DNA from: Bacteroidota bacterium
GTDB taxonomy: Bacteria; Bacteroidota; Bacteroidia; Chitinophagales; Chitinophagaceae
Assembly: GCA_003175695.1 (NCBI GenBank)
Contig: PSRA01000177.1
Span: 1 to 48,553 of the forward strand
Length of the DNA: 48,553 bases
Direction: 5' to 3'
Below are positions 1 to 7,775 of the stretch, in pieces. The position numbers were made by a program, and so were the translations under genes. Position 1 is the stretch's first letter, and every line of letters begins with the position of its first letter. The notes beneath the pieces were generated by a model. The model was given only the letters and a program-made list of their open reading frames with translations. It made no database searches and was not told the DNA's origin.

Positions 1-39
1 AGTCCCCGCAATTGGCGAGATTCCTAACTTCTTAGCCAT
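1..39 (-). CDS. Possible 5' end of a divergent gene (truncated by window edge)
   Basis: Reading leftward from an ATG at 39, the frame stays open for 13 codons to the window edge and begins MAKKLGISPIAGT. The gene would be divergent from nusB. A CAAAGTTA at 97-104 reads TAACTTTG on the minus strand, which fits the Bacteroidota -7 element TANNTTTG, but no well-spaced -33 TTTG was found. Thirteen residues are too few to assign a family, and this may be chance. Confidence 0.3.
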   Translation of the reverse strand, partial: MAKKLGISPIAGT

Positions 40-349
40 AATTGTATTGATTTTGTTTGGTTAATAGAATAAATACCCAGTTGGGGTTTGGGCGTGCAAA
101 GTTATACGAATTTTATACCAAAGATCTTAAAATCGCCAAAAATTGAACAGATGACAGGTCAAAAAGCAAGGATGTCAGGAATTATCACCCTGCAACCCAT
201 TCACGAAGCAGCAAAAATGTCATTTTTTCATTGATCCCGGGAAATACAAAATCTGATAGACCAATCAATTAGGAAGTTTTTGTCCGGATTTTGGAATGAT
301 CTACTGATGACAAATCCTTATCTTCGCAGCCTCAAATAAGTTCTTATCA
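40..349. other. Intergenic region upstream of nusB
   Basis: About 310 bases without a convincing gene. It holds the putative minus-strand -7 element at 97-104 and, near nusB, TATCTTCG at 319-326 (one mismatch to TANNTTTG) with TTTG at 290-293, a spacing of 25 that is longer than usual. It is probably a divergent promoter region. No RNA gene or repeat was recognised. Confidence 0.5.
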
Positions 350-1276
350 ATGATCAGCAGACGAAATATCCGGGTTAAAGTGATGCAGAGCCTTTATGCA
401 ATCGAAGCGCAGGAACAGACAGCAAAACCCGGCGAAGCGACAAGGATCCTCCAGAAACATTTTGATCAATCAAGACAACTTTTTGTCTATCTGGTTTATT
501 TTCTCACCGAATTGGCGAAATATGCCGAAACTGACTCTCAGATACGACTATCCAAACATTTGCCAACGGATTATGACAGAAATGTCAACACTAAACTTGC
601 TTCAAATGATTCCTTGGAGAAGATCCTGGCTCATGATTCCTTCCAAAAAGCTATGAAGGAAGATAAACCACACTTTCTGAAAAATACCGAGTTAGTCCGC
701 AAACTGTACCAGGAGCTGATTGAAACGGACGAGTATAAACGTTATATCTCCACGCCGGAAAGAGACAAAAATGCTGAAAGAGAAATTCTGCAGTATGTGT
801 ATGCTGATTTCCTCATCCCGAATGAATTTTTTGAAAATCATGTTGAAGAACTCTTTACTAATTGGGATGATGATGCAGAAATGATGAACACGCTTATGGC
901 AGGGTATATAGCTAAACCGCAATCAGTTAATTTCCTGGAGATGCTAAGTAAGGAGAAATGGGAATTTGCCAAAGGCCTTCTTGAAACAGTCATAGAAAAG
1001 AGAGAAGTGACCATGGAATATATAAAACCAAAGCTGAAGAATTGGGATCCTGAAAGAATAGCGAGACTTGACATGATACTTATGCAGATGGGCGTGGCTG
1101 AGTTTTTGTTTTTTGAAACCATCCCACCCAAAGTAACTATCAATGAATATATAGACCTGGCAAAAGAATATAGTACACAATTAAGTGGCCAGTTCGTGAA
1201 CGGCATTTTGGACAACATTCACAAAGACCTTGTAAAAGAAAACAAAATGCACAAAGTGAACTTTAAGGCTTCTTGA
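350..1276 (+). CDS. nusB: Transcription antitermination protein NusB (long Bacteroidota form)
   Basis: NusB binds boxA RNA together with NusE (S10) and takes part in rRNA antitermination. The helical NusB fold is recognisable in the last third, including the stretch around KNWDPERIARLDMILMQMG, followed by PKVTINEYIDLAKEYS and FVNGILDNI. At 308 residues it is more than twice the length of E. coli NusB; a long N-terminal part is normal for Bacteroidota. The N-terminus MISRRNIRVKVMQSLYA also fits the family start (R-x-K-x-x-Q-x-L-Y). The gene begins a co-oriented run with the DUF1573 lipoprotein, yajC and coaE, an order common in this phylum. Long minus-strand open frames inside it are shadows. 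Confidence 0.92.
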   Translation: MISRRNIRVKVMQSLYAIEAQEQTAKPGEATRILQKHFDQSRQLFVYLVYFLTELAKYAETDSQIRLSKHLPTDYDRNVNTKLASNDSLEKILAHDSFQKAMKEDKPHFLKNTELVRKLYQELIETDEYKRYISTPERDKNAEREILQYVYADFLIPNEFFENHVEELFTNWDDDAEMMNTLMAGYIAKPQSVNFLEMLSKEKWEFAKGLLETVIEKREVTMEYIKPKLKNWDPERIARLDMILMQMGVAEFLFFETIPPKVTINEYIDLAKEYSTQLSGQFVNGILDNIHKDLVKENKMHKVNFKAS

Positions 1277-1318
1277 TTGAATGAGTACATTTTTATATAG
1301 GTTTGCAAAAAATTGCAC

Positions 1319-1765
1319 ATGCGCGTAATTAGTTATTGCTTGCTGGCTCTGGTTTTCCTGTTCAGTGGTTGCTTTAGCTCGGATAAGAAATCGACGGGAA
1401 TAGCAGGCAATGCAACCAGTAAAATGGACTCATCGCAATTCACCACAATAGAATGGATTGATTCTGCAAACAGGGATTTTGGCAAGATTGCAGAAGGCAA
1501 AAAACTCGACGTTACGTTTCGATTCAAAAATACAGGCAGTAAACCGTTGATTATAGAAAGAGTCCAGCCAAGTTGCGGGTGCACCGTCGCCGAGCAACCA
1601 ACGGAACCAATACTTCCCGGGCAGGAAGGACTGATCAAGGCCTCCTTTAACAGCGAAGGCCATGTTGGCGTTAATAATAAAAGATTATACGTGTATGCCA
1701 ATACAAAAACTACCCAAAACCATGAACTGAATTTCGTGGTACGAGTAGAAAAGAAGAAATGGTAG
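1319..1765 (+). CDS. DUF1573 lipoprotein
   Basis: A predicted lipoprotein of 148 residues. The ATG at 1319 gives a short N-terminus, hydrophobic core and lipobox LFSGC with the acylated Cys at residue 18; a TTG two codons upstream is in frame but less likely. The body matches the DUF1573 Ig-like fold: DFGKIAEGKKLDVTFRFKNT, then LIIERVQPSCGCTVAEQP with the hallmark CGC and an LPGQEG turn. The family is abundant in Bacteroidota and has no established biochemical role. TAGGTTTG at 1298-1305 fits a -7 element, so the gene may have its own promoter at the end of nusB. yajC follows 34 bases downstream. Confidence 0.87.
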   Translation: MRVISYCLLALVFLFSGCFSSDKKSTGIAGNATSKMDSSQFTTIEWIDSANRDFGKIAEGKKLDVTFRFKNTGSKPLIIERVQPSCGCTVAEQPTEPILPGQEGLIKASFNSEGHVGVNNKRLYVYANTKTTQNHELNFVVRVEKKKW

Positions 1766-1799
1766 TTGATACAAACAGTTAAAAATAAAAAACAAAAAA

Positions 1800-2141
1800 A
1801 TGACCCAATTAGCTATTTTATTACAAGCATCCCCAGGAGCAGGAACATTTCAATTCATATTGCTTGGTGGTATGATCCTGGTCTTTTATATGTTCATGAT
1901 CCGTCCGCAGCAGAAAAAGGCAAAGCAGGCTAAGCAATTCCAGGAAAGCATGCAGAAAGGAGATAAGATAGTTACGATCGCTGGAATTCACGGCACTGTC
2001 AATAAAATAAATGATGATGGCACGATCATGATGGAAACCAGCCCCGGCAGTTACCTTAAAATCGAAAAGAGTGCAATCTCGATTGAATGGACGCAAAACA
2101 TTAATAAGGCAGTTGCGCCTACTACTACTGAAAAAAAATAG
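1800..2141 (+). CDS. yajC: Sec translocon accessory subunit YajC
   Basis: YajC is a small single-pass inner-membrane protein that associates with SecDF in protein export. This 113-residue protein has a hydrophobic segment at about residues 18-34 (ILLGGMILVFYMFMIRPQQK), including the family signature FMIRPQQKKAK, and then the conserved cytoplasmic part GDKIVTIAGIHGTVNKI. Length and motifs are typical. Its SecDF partner lies in the same window at 7776. A strong terminator follows at 2165. Confidence 0.96.
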   Translation: MTQLAILLQASPGAGTFQFILLGGMILVFYMFMIRPQQKKAKQAKQFQESMQKGDKIVTIAGIHGTVNKINDDGTIMMETSPGSYLKIEKSAISIEWTQNINKAVAPTTTEKK

Positions 2142-2164
2142 TAGATGGCAACAACTGAATGATT

Positions 2165-2203
2165 AAAAAACCGGATGAACTTCAAATCATCCGGTTTTTT
2201 TTT
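2165..2203 (+). terminator. Intrinsic terminator after yajC
   Basis: The inverted repeat CCGGATGA / TCATCCGG is extended by A-T pairs (AAAAAA before, TTTTTTTTT after), with a short loop and a nine-base T run. It lies 24 bases after the yajC stop and ends the nusB-DUF1573-yajC transcription unit. Confidence 0.9.
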
Positions 2204-2273
2204 GAATTTGAATTGCTTCATTCGTCTATTTAACTTAAGTTAGGCTGATGTTTTCTAATTATTGTCAATTTCT

Positions 2274-2873
2274 ATGCATCTAAAAGTTGGATTGACTGGC
2301 GGAATAGGTTCAGGAAAAAGCACTGTTGCCGGGATTTTTGAAGTATTAGGCATTCCGGTTTATTACGCCGATCAGGCTGCCAGGCGACTCATGAATGAAG
2401 ACCCAACCTTAAAGAAAAAAATATCCGAATTGTTTGGCGAGGCATCGTACAAGCAGGGAAGGCTGGACCGGGCGTTTATTGCGAGCCAGGTTTTTGGAAA
2501 CCAGGAAAAATTGAAAAGCCTCAATGCCTTGGTTCACCCCATGACAATCAGCGACGCAAATGAATGGATGAAACGACAAACGGTTCCCTATTCTGTTAAA
2601 GAAGCGGCCCTGATCTTTGAAAGCCGTACTAATGAATACCTGGATTATGTGATCGGTGTTTCCGCCCCAGAAAATTTGCGCATATCCAGGACTGTAAGAA
2701 GGGATCATATCAGCCTCGATGAGGTGCTTAAACGCATGAAAAGCCAATTACCGGAGGAAGAAAAAATGGCGCGCTGCGATTTTGTCATATATAACGACGA
2801 AATCAGTCCAGTCATTCCGCAGGTATTGGAATTGCATGCTGAATTATTAAAGCTTGCGGAGAAAGATATTTAG
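2274..2873 (+). CDS. coaE: Dephospho-CoA kinase
   Basis: CoaE phosphorylates the 3'-hydroxyl of dephospho-CoA using ATP, the last step of coenzyme A synthesis. The P-loop GGIGSGKST lies at residues 8-16 when the ATG at 2274 is used; a TTG four codons upstream is in frame but less likely. Further family features are YYADQAARRLM (substrate-binding Asp), HPMTISDANEWM and an adenine-proximal RVRRDHISLDEVLKRM-like segment (here RTVRRDHISLDEVLKRM). Its length of 199 residues is normal. It lies after the yajC terminator and so probably has its own promoter. Confidence 0.95.
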   Translation: MHLKVGLTGGIGSGKSTVAGIFEVLGIPVYYADQAARRLMNEDPTLKKKISELFGEASYKQGRLDRAFIASQVFGNQEKLKSLNALVHPMTISDANEWMKRQTVPYSVKEAALIFESRTNEYLDYVIGVSAPENLRISRTVRRDHISLDEVLKRMKSQLPEEEKMARCDFVIYNDEISPVIPQVLELHAELLKLAEKDI

Positions 2874-2938
2874 ATCCCAATGAACAGAAGGCGATTTCAG
2901 GGACTTGCCTTGTTTTTGAATTTTCCTGCCCTGTTTCA

Positions 2939-4057
2939 ATGAAGCACTCTATGCCCAAATCTTACAGCCAACTGCGCGCATCGGTAGCTATCGCCAAAGC
3001 CAGTCTCCTGGCCATGCTGAGAAGCCCCACCTCGGTAGTTTTTTCTCTTCTCTTTCCCATAATTTTCATTGTGGTTTTCGGAGCCATGGTTGACACAAAT
3101 AAAGTGAATATCGTTGTCGCGTTTACCCCACAATCAGAAATAGCAGGCATTCTGTACAAATCAATTTTGTCGGCAAAAGTTCTTCAGATCGCTCATTATA
3201 CCAATGAAGAAGCGATGTATGAAGATTTAAAAAAAGGAAGAATAGCCGCGATCATTGATGCAAGGGCCGATTCAAGAATGGCGTTTATCCCACATTACCA
3301 GGTGAAATTGATCTCTTCCAGTTCGTCGGCCGACAAAACTCCTATGGTTCATTCCATCCTGCAGGACGTTATTGCCGGTTTGAATGCGCGCCTTTTCCCT
3401 AAGAATTTCAGTGTTGCCAGTCTCTCAGTAGAAAAATTGCCGGGCCGTGTGTACAAATCAATTGATTTTATCTTGCCGGGACAATTGGGATTTTCATTGC
3501 TCATGGCTGGCGTTTTCGGTTCTGCCTTCCTGTTATTCAGCCTGAGGCAGAGTCTGGTCATCAAGAGATTTTTCGCCACACCTATTTCCCGATTCTCCCT
3601 CATCCTGGGAGAAATGCTGAGCCGATTTTTCTTTCAGATCATTGGATTCGCCATTATGGTAGGGCTTGGATATTTTGCGTTCGGATTTACGCTTGTGCAC
3701 GGTCTGCTCACTTTCGCCGAGATGCTCTTTCTTTCCATTTTTGGTCTCATTATTTTTATGGGAATTGGCTTTATTGTAAGCGGGGTCATCGAAAATGAAA
3801 GTTCCATTGCGCCGGTTGCCAATACTATTACTCTCCCACAGATACTTCTTTGCGGGCTATTCTTTCCTATTGATAATTACCCGGCATGGCTACAATCTTT
3901 TTGCAGGATTTTACCACTGACTTTTTTTGTCGATGGCTTAAGGAAGATAGCGTTTGAAGGAATTCACATTTGGCAAATGCCAGTTCAAATGGCAGGACTC
4001 TTGATCTGGGGTCTAATCATCGGATTTATTACAGTCAGGGTTTTCCGCTGGGAATAA
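2939..4057 (+). CDS. ABC-2 type transporter permease
   Basis: An integral membrane protein of 372 residues with the ABC-2 permease layout: one N-terminal transmembrane helix (residues ~28-46, SVVFSLLFPIIFIVVFGAMV), a soluble extracytoplasmic domain (~50-175), then five or six helices. The conserved stretch PISRFSLILGEMLSRFFFQ and the C-terminal LPQILLCGLFFPIDNYPAWLQ are typical of drug or polysaccharide exporter permeases (YhhJ/DrrB-like). No ATPase gene is adjacent on either side, so its nucleotide-binding partner must be encoded elsewhere. The substrate cannot be told from the sequence. It starts 65 bases after coaE. Confidence 0.87.
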   Translation: MKHSMPKSYSQLRASVAIAKASLLAMLRSPTSVVFSLLFPIIFIVVFGAMVDTNKVNIVVAFTPQSEIAGILYKSILSAKVLQIAHYTNEEAMYEDLKKGRIAAIIDARADSRMAFIPHYQVKLISSSSSADKTPMVHSILQDVIAGLNARLFPKNFSVASLSVEKLPGRVYKSIDFILPGQLGFSLLMAGVFGSAFLLFSLRQSLVIKRFFATPISRFSLILGEMLSRFFFQIIGFAIMVGLGYFAFGFTLVHGLLTFAEMLFLSIFGLIIFMGIGFIVSGVIENESSIAPVANTITLPQILLCGLFFPIDNYPAWLQSFCRILPLTFFVDGLRKIAFEGIHIWQMPVQMAGLLIWGLIIGFITVRVFRWE

Positions 4058-4244
4058 TTTTTCCGCAATTAAAGAATTCTGGAGAAATGGGTTTCAGGTA
4101 CAGTTTGAAGTTCTTAGCAGTTTTTTAACCACAGGGGCGCACGTAGAACACGGAAAAGCACGCAGGCTCACCAATTATTGGCGAGCATCCGTGCCATTAT
4201 TTGCGAAGCATCGGTCGCTTACTGTGAGAGCTTGCGTGTACCCT

Positions 4245-5435
4245 TTACTTCAATTTTTCCAGTGCTGCTTTAATTCTCGCCCACGCCTTCTCAATGTTCT
4301 GCATACTATTTGCAAAAGAAAACCTGACACATTTGGGTTCCCCGAATGCATCCCCCATTACGGAAGATACGTGAGCCACATTGAGCAAATACATGCTGAA
4401 ATCTGCTGAATTTTTAATAGTGGTTGTCCCGTCGCTCTTGCCATAGTACGCAGATACGTCTGGAAAAATATAAAATGCGCCTTCTGGTTTAAAGCATTTC
4501 AAGCAGGGAATTTCCTGCACCAATTCCATCGTCCTTCTCCTTCTCCTGGCAAATTCTTCCACCATTTCCATAGAAGGCCTGAGGTCTGCTGTTAATGCTA
4601 TAACACCGGCTTTTTGGGTGATGGAGTTAGTGCCGCTCGTGAATTGACCCTGCAATTTTTCGCAAGCCTTGGCTATATCCACTTGCGCAGCGATATATCC
4701 AAGTCGCCAACCCGTCATGGCAAATCCTTTACTCAAACCATTGATGATAATTGTCCTGTCTTTCAAATCTGCGAATTGAGCAATACTTTCATGTTTGCCT
4801 ACGAAGTTGATGTATTCATAAATTTCATCAGAAATGATGAAGATGTTGGGATGCTTTCTGAATACATCCGCCAATGCTTCTAATTCATTTTTGCTATACA
4901 CTGCACCCGATGGATTGCAGGGCGAAGAAAAAAGAAATGCCTTGGTTTTTTTGGTAATTGCAGCTTCCAGTTGCGCAGGAGAAATTTTATATCCCGACTC
5001 CAGGCTGGTTCGAACTTCCACTACATTTCCCCTGGCAATTTTAACCAGCTCGGAATAAGTTACCCAGTATGGAGTGGGAATGATCACATCATCTCCATCA
5101 TCGACCAGTGCAAGTATTGCATTCGCCAGGCTTTGTTTGGCTCCCGTAGATGCAACAATATTTTCAGGCTTATAATCAAGGTTATTATCTCTCTTAAACT
5201 TCGTGCAGATCGCTTCGCGGAGATCCAGGTAACCAGGCACTGGTGTATAATGGCTCCAATTGCCATCGATTGCCTTTTTCGCCGCATCCTTAATGTGTTC
5301 TGGTGTGTCAAAATCAGGCTCTCCAAGACTTAGGTCAATGACATCAACTCCTTTTGCTCTCAATTCACGCCCCAGCTTTGCCATTTTTAATGTTTCTGGC
5401 TCACTGAAGCGAGTTAAAATAGATGATAATTGCAT
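4245..5435 (-). CDS. Class I PLP-dependent aminotransferase (aspartate type)
   Basis: A fold-type I aminotransferase of 396 residues, closest in pattern to the bacterial aspartate/prephenate aminotransferase subgroup (Iγ/Ib). Visible features: LSLGEPDFDTPEHIKDAA near the N-terminus, SPCNPSGAVYS with the PLP-ring Asn at 174, SDEIYEYI with Asp203 and Tyr206, the Schiff-base lysine K236 in GLSKGFAMTGWRLGY, and the C-terminal carboxylate-binding Arg in CVRFSFANS. It would move amino groups between aspartate, glutamate and 2-oxoacids in the cytoplasm. TACCTTTG on the minus strand at 5466-5459 fits a -7 promoter element 24 bases ahead of the ATG, giving a short leader. Confidence 0.92.
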   Translation of the reverse strand: MQLSSILTRFSEPETLKMAKLGRELRAKGVDVIDLSLGEPDFDTPEHIKDAAKKAIDGNWSHYTPVPGYLDLREAICTKFKRDNNLDYKPENIVASTGAKQSLANAILALVDDGDDVIIPTPYWVTYSELVKIARGNVVEVRTSLESGYKISPAQLEAAITKKTKAFLFSSPCNPSGAVYSKNELEALADVFRKHPNIFIISDEIYEYINFVGKHESIAQFADLKDRTIIINGLSKGFAMTGWRLGYIAAQVDIAKACEKLQGQFTSGTNSITQKAGVIALTADLRPSMEMVEEFARRRRRTMELVQEIPCLKCFKPEGAFYIFPDVSAYYGKSDGTTTIKNSADFSMYLLNVAHVSSVMGDAFGEPKCVRFSFANSMQNIEKAWARIKAALEKLK

Positions 5436-5512
5436 AGTTTAAAAAATATTAAGCGCGGCAAAGGTATAAAATTATGCGGGATTTGAAACATGATTTCACG
5501 CGCAGTCGCCAC

Positions 5513-6250
5513 TCAGTTATGATGGATAACGCCCAGTGAATTGGTGGTTGTGCTGTCGACAGGAAATTTTGTGTACAAAGTATAAATTTTGGAGCCTGTA
5601 AAGGTCATTGATCCGAAGTCATAAAAGCTGGTTGAATTCATCGTTCCCACCACATGATAGGTGCCCGCTTTAATGATAGAGTTACTAGAGAGTGCAGATG
5701 GCGTTTGCCTGTCTCCGACAAAAGGAAAATACCTATTGCCCAAATAGAACGTGTCCCTTGCATCCGTGAACTGAACATACAGGAACGGAGCATTGGAAGA
5801 AAAATTAAGAAAACGTACCGATGAGGATGTGTCAGCTACGGGGTTCAACACATCTTGCAGAATCAATGTTCTGAGTGAACCACCGCTGGTGACACTATCA
5901 TATGCAAAAAAAGAATAGTAATGAGATACTGAAAGGGCAATATTGCCATCAACATATTTCTGGCCGCCTGAGCCAAGCACCTGAAGGTTATGAATACCCG
6001 CAACTGCTGTTAAATATGGATTACCGGCGACTCCTGAAGTACTGCCAAATGGTATTGCTCCGCTTCCGGTTAAAGTATCTGTCAAATCAAACACAATTCT
6101 TATTGGAGAAGCATCAGGCGAGACATTAGTAAAACACACAAATGCTTTGTTGCTTTCTGAATTAATGTTCTTGTTACAGGAAGATGCTGCGAAACAAAAA
6201 ACAGAAACTAAAATGCTCAAACAAAAGAATTGATTATTGCGACAAACCAT
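5513..6250 (-). CDS. DUF4397-domain lipoprotein
   Basis: A 245-residue predicted lipoprotein: hydrophobic N-terminus and lipobox FAASSC with acylated Cys25. The mature part has the features of DUF4397 (FTNVSPDASPIRIVFD, VAGIHNLQVLGSGG, SVRFLNFSSNAPFLYVQFT), a beta-rich domain of unknown role common in Bacteroidota surface proteins. Its ATG overlaps the stop of the serine-hydrolase gene by one base (TAATG, 6248-6252), so the two are probably translationally coupled. Function unknown; a surface or periplasmic role is inferred from the signal. Confidence 0.78.
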   Translation of the reverse strand: MVCRNNQFFCLSILVSVFCFAASSCNKNINSESNKAFVCFTNVSPDASPIRIVFDLTDTLTGSGAIPFGSTSGVAGNPYLTAVAGIHNLQVLGSGGQKYVDGNIALSVSHYYSFFAYDSVTSGGSLRTLILQDVLNPVADTSSSVRFLNFSSNAPFLYVQFTDARDTFYLGNRYFPFVGDRQTPSALSSNSIIKAGTYHVVGTMNSTSFYDFGSMTFTGSKIYTLYTKFPVDSTTTNSLGVIHHN

Positions 6251-7509
6251 TACTTATCATATTTTAAACTGAACTTCGACAAATTGGGCGAATGAAGCCT
6301 TTTTCTTTTCAATTCGTAATCGTAAATAGCCCTGCCCAGCCGCTTCATGAATGGCAATCCCACAGTATCATAGTCATAATGGTCATCATTGAGAACGCCA
6401 TCCCGGTTACAATACATCGTACAACTCAACATGAATTCAATATGTTTATCGAAATCTACGAAATAGGAAATATCATTGAGGAAGCCATAAGCATCTCCTT
6501 CTTTGTTGAAGATTCGAATGTTTTTAGGAAGACTGCCTTTTTCTGATCCCCAAAATAAAAGCTTACCAAAAGCATCCTGAAACTGGGCGGTATCATAATG
6601 AGGATAAATCGATTCCCCGGGATATTGTGACATGTATTGATAAACGAAATTATAGTCTTCCTCCCGGATATTGAATCTTTGTCGGGAACCGACCGAGGCG
6701 GGAAACAAAACGCTTTGCAATATTTGTTGGAGGGTGAGAAGATTAATCCGGTTTTTCCTTGAGCAATCCAAAGGATGGTTGACTAATCCGCTATCTGTGA
6801 CATATGCTTTCCCGATAGAATCATTTCGAAGCTGATAGGGATTTTTATTGAATTGCATCGGTTGCTGATAAAGCATTTTTCCTGAAGCGTCGAACATGCT
6901 CACTGGGTTTGTGTGGCGGTTCTCATCCTCAGTAAGTGAAATGTCCAGGCGGTGAACGATCTGTGCATCACCATATCCCATTCTTTTCAAATTATCGTTG
7001 ATGTATTGGGAACCCAGAAATTCATAAAGCCGATTGAATGCATCATTGTCGCTGACCAGAAAAATTTTTCGAATGTACTGGGCAATCGTTGGCCTGCCAT
7101 CTGGCGTTGTAGGATCATTGAGTACAGCTGTTTGTCCACTATACGCTTTGTCAGTAATGAGACTGGCATTCTTGTTAATTCCTGGCAATCTTAGCTCATT
7201 TAATTTTTGCAGTGCAAGAAGCGCCACGGGAAGTTTTACCGTAGATGCCGGATAGAAATAATTGTCGGGATTGTAATGAAAAAAATAATTCTTGAAAGTA
7301 GGGCTATTGTTTGCATCCCGGTCGATTTGTGTATATATGATTTGAACTTTCAGTGAATCCCGCATTTTCAACACCTGCTCAAAGTATTGTGGATATTGTT
7401 TCATCAAATCTTCGAGAAATTGATCCCCGGTTGGGTCACTATTTTGGTTTTGTGCGGGTAAGAATAAGTGAGAAAAAAGTAAAAGAACAATAGCCAGGAA
7501 TACTTTCAT
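6250..7509 (-). CDS. Secreted serine hydrolase of the class A beta-lactamase-like family
   Basis: A 419-residue exported protein; the signal peptide ends near LFLPAQNQ (residue ~20). It carries the penicillin-recognising serine-enzyme signature: STVK at 89-92 (nucleophile Ser89, general base Lys92), SDN at 153-155, and a late K-x-G (NKEGDAYG). These fit the Beta-lactamase2 family (PF13354), some members of which have no lactamase activity. At 419 residues it is clearly longer than a classical class A beta-lactamase (about 290), and nothing marks it as a resistance gene. The DUF4397 lipoprotein follows in an overlapping TAATG arrangement. Peptidoglycan- or ester-directed activity is inference. 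Confidence 0.82.
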   Translation of the reverse strand: MKVFLAIVLLLFSHLFLPAQNQNSDPTGDQFLEDLMKQYPQYFEQVLKMRDSLKVQIIYTQIDRDANNSPTFKNYFFHYNPDNYFYPASTVKLPVALLALQKLNELRLPGINKNASLITDKAYSGQTAVLNDPTTPDGRPTIAQYIRKIFLVSDNDAFNRLYEFLGSQYINDNLKRMGYGDAQIVHRLDISLTEDENRHTNPVSMFDASGKMLYQQPMQFNKNPYQLRNDSIGKAYVTDSGLVNHPLDCSRKNRINLLTLQQILQSVLFPASVGSRQRFNIREEDYNFVYQYMSQYPGESIYPHYDTAQFQDAFGKLLFWGSEKGSLPKNIRIFNKEGDAYGFLNDISYFVDFDKHIEFMLSCTMYCNRDGVLNDDHYDYDTVGLPFMKRLGRAIYDYELKRKRLHSPNLSKFSLKYDK

Positions 7510-7775
7510 CGAAATTCATTTTCAATGCGTGAAAATAGTTTGTTCTTGCTTATTTGATGAAATCGGTCGATCTTTTGGATAATTTTTACATAAAGAACGC
7601 GAGATTTTGTCCTCTGTGGTTCGCATCGCCCTTCATCAGCTGCCCTGGTCGGATCGCGGCCGCACCGATCACAGAATCAGCCTCTTAGATTGTGAAATTT
7701 TTGACTTTGTTAATATCTAATTTTCAATTCTAAAAACTTATCTTTGCCGCTCTAAAAAAAAACACTAAATACCAA

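Noticed and set aside
6250..7509. Calling the STVK/SDN protein a beta-lactamase resistance gene
   Set aside because: It is far longer than class A beta-lactamases, and related Bacteroidota proteins are mostly uncharacterised hydrolases; the motifs alone do not show resistance.
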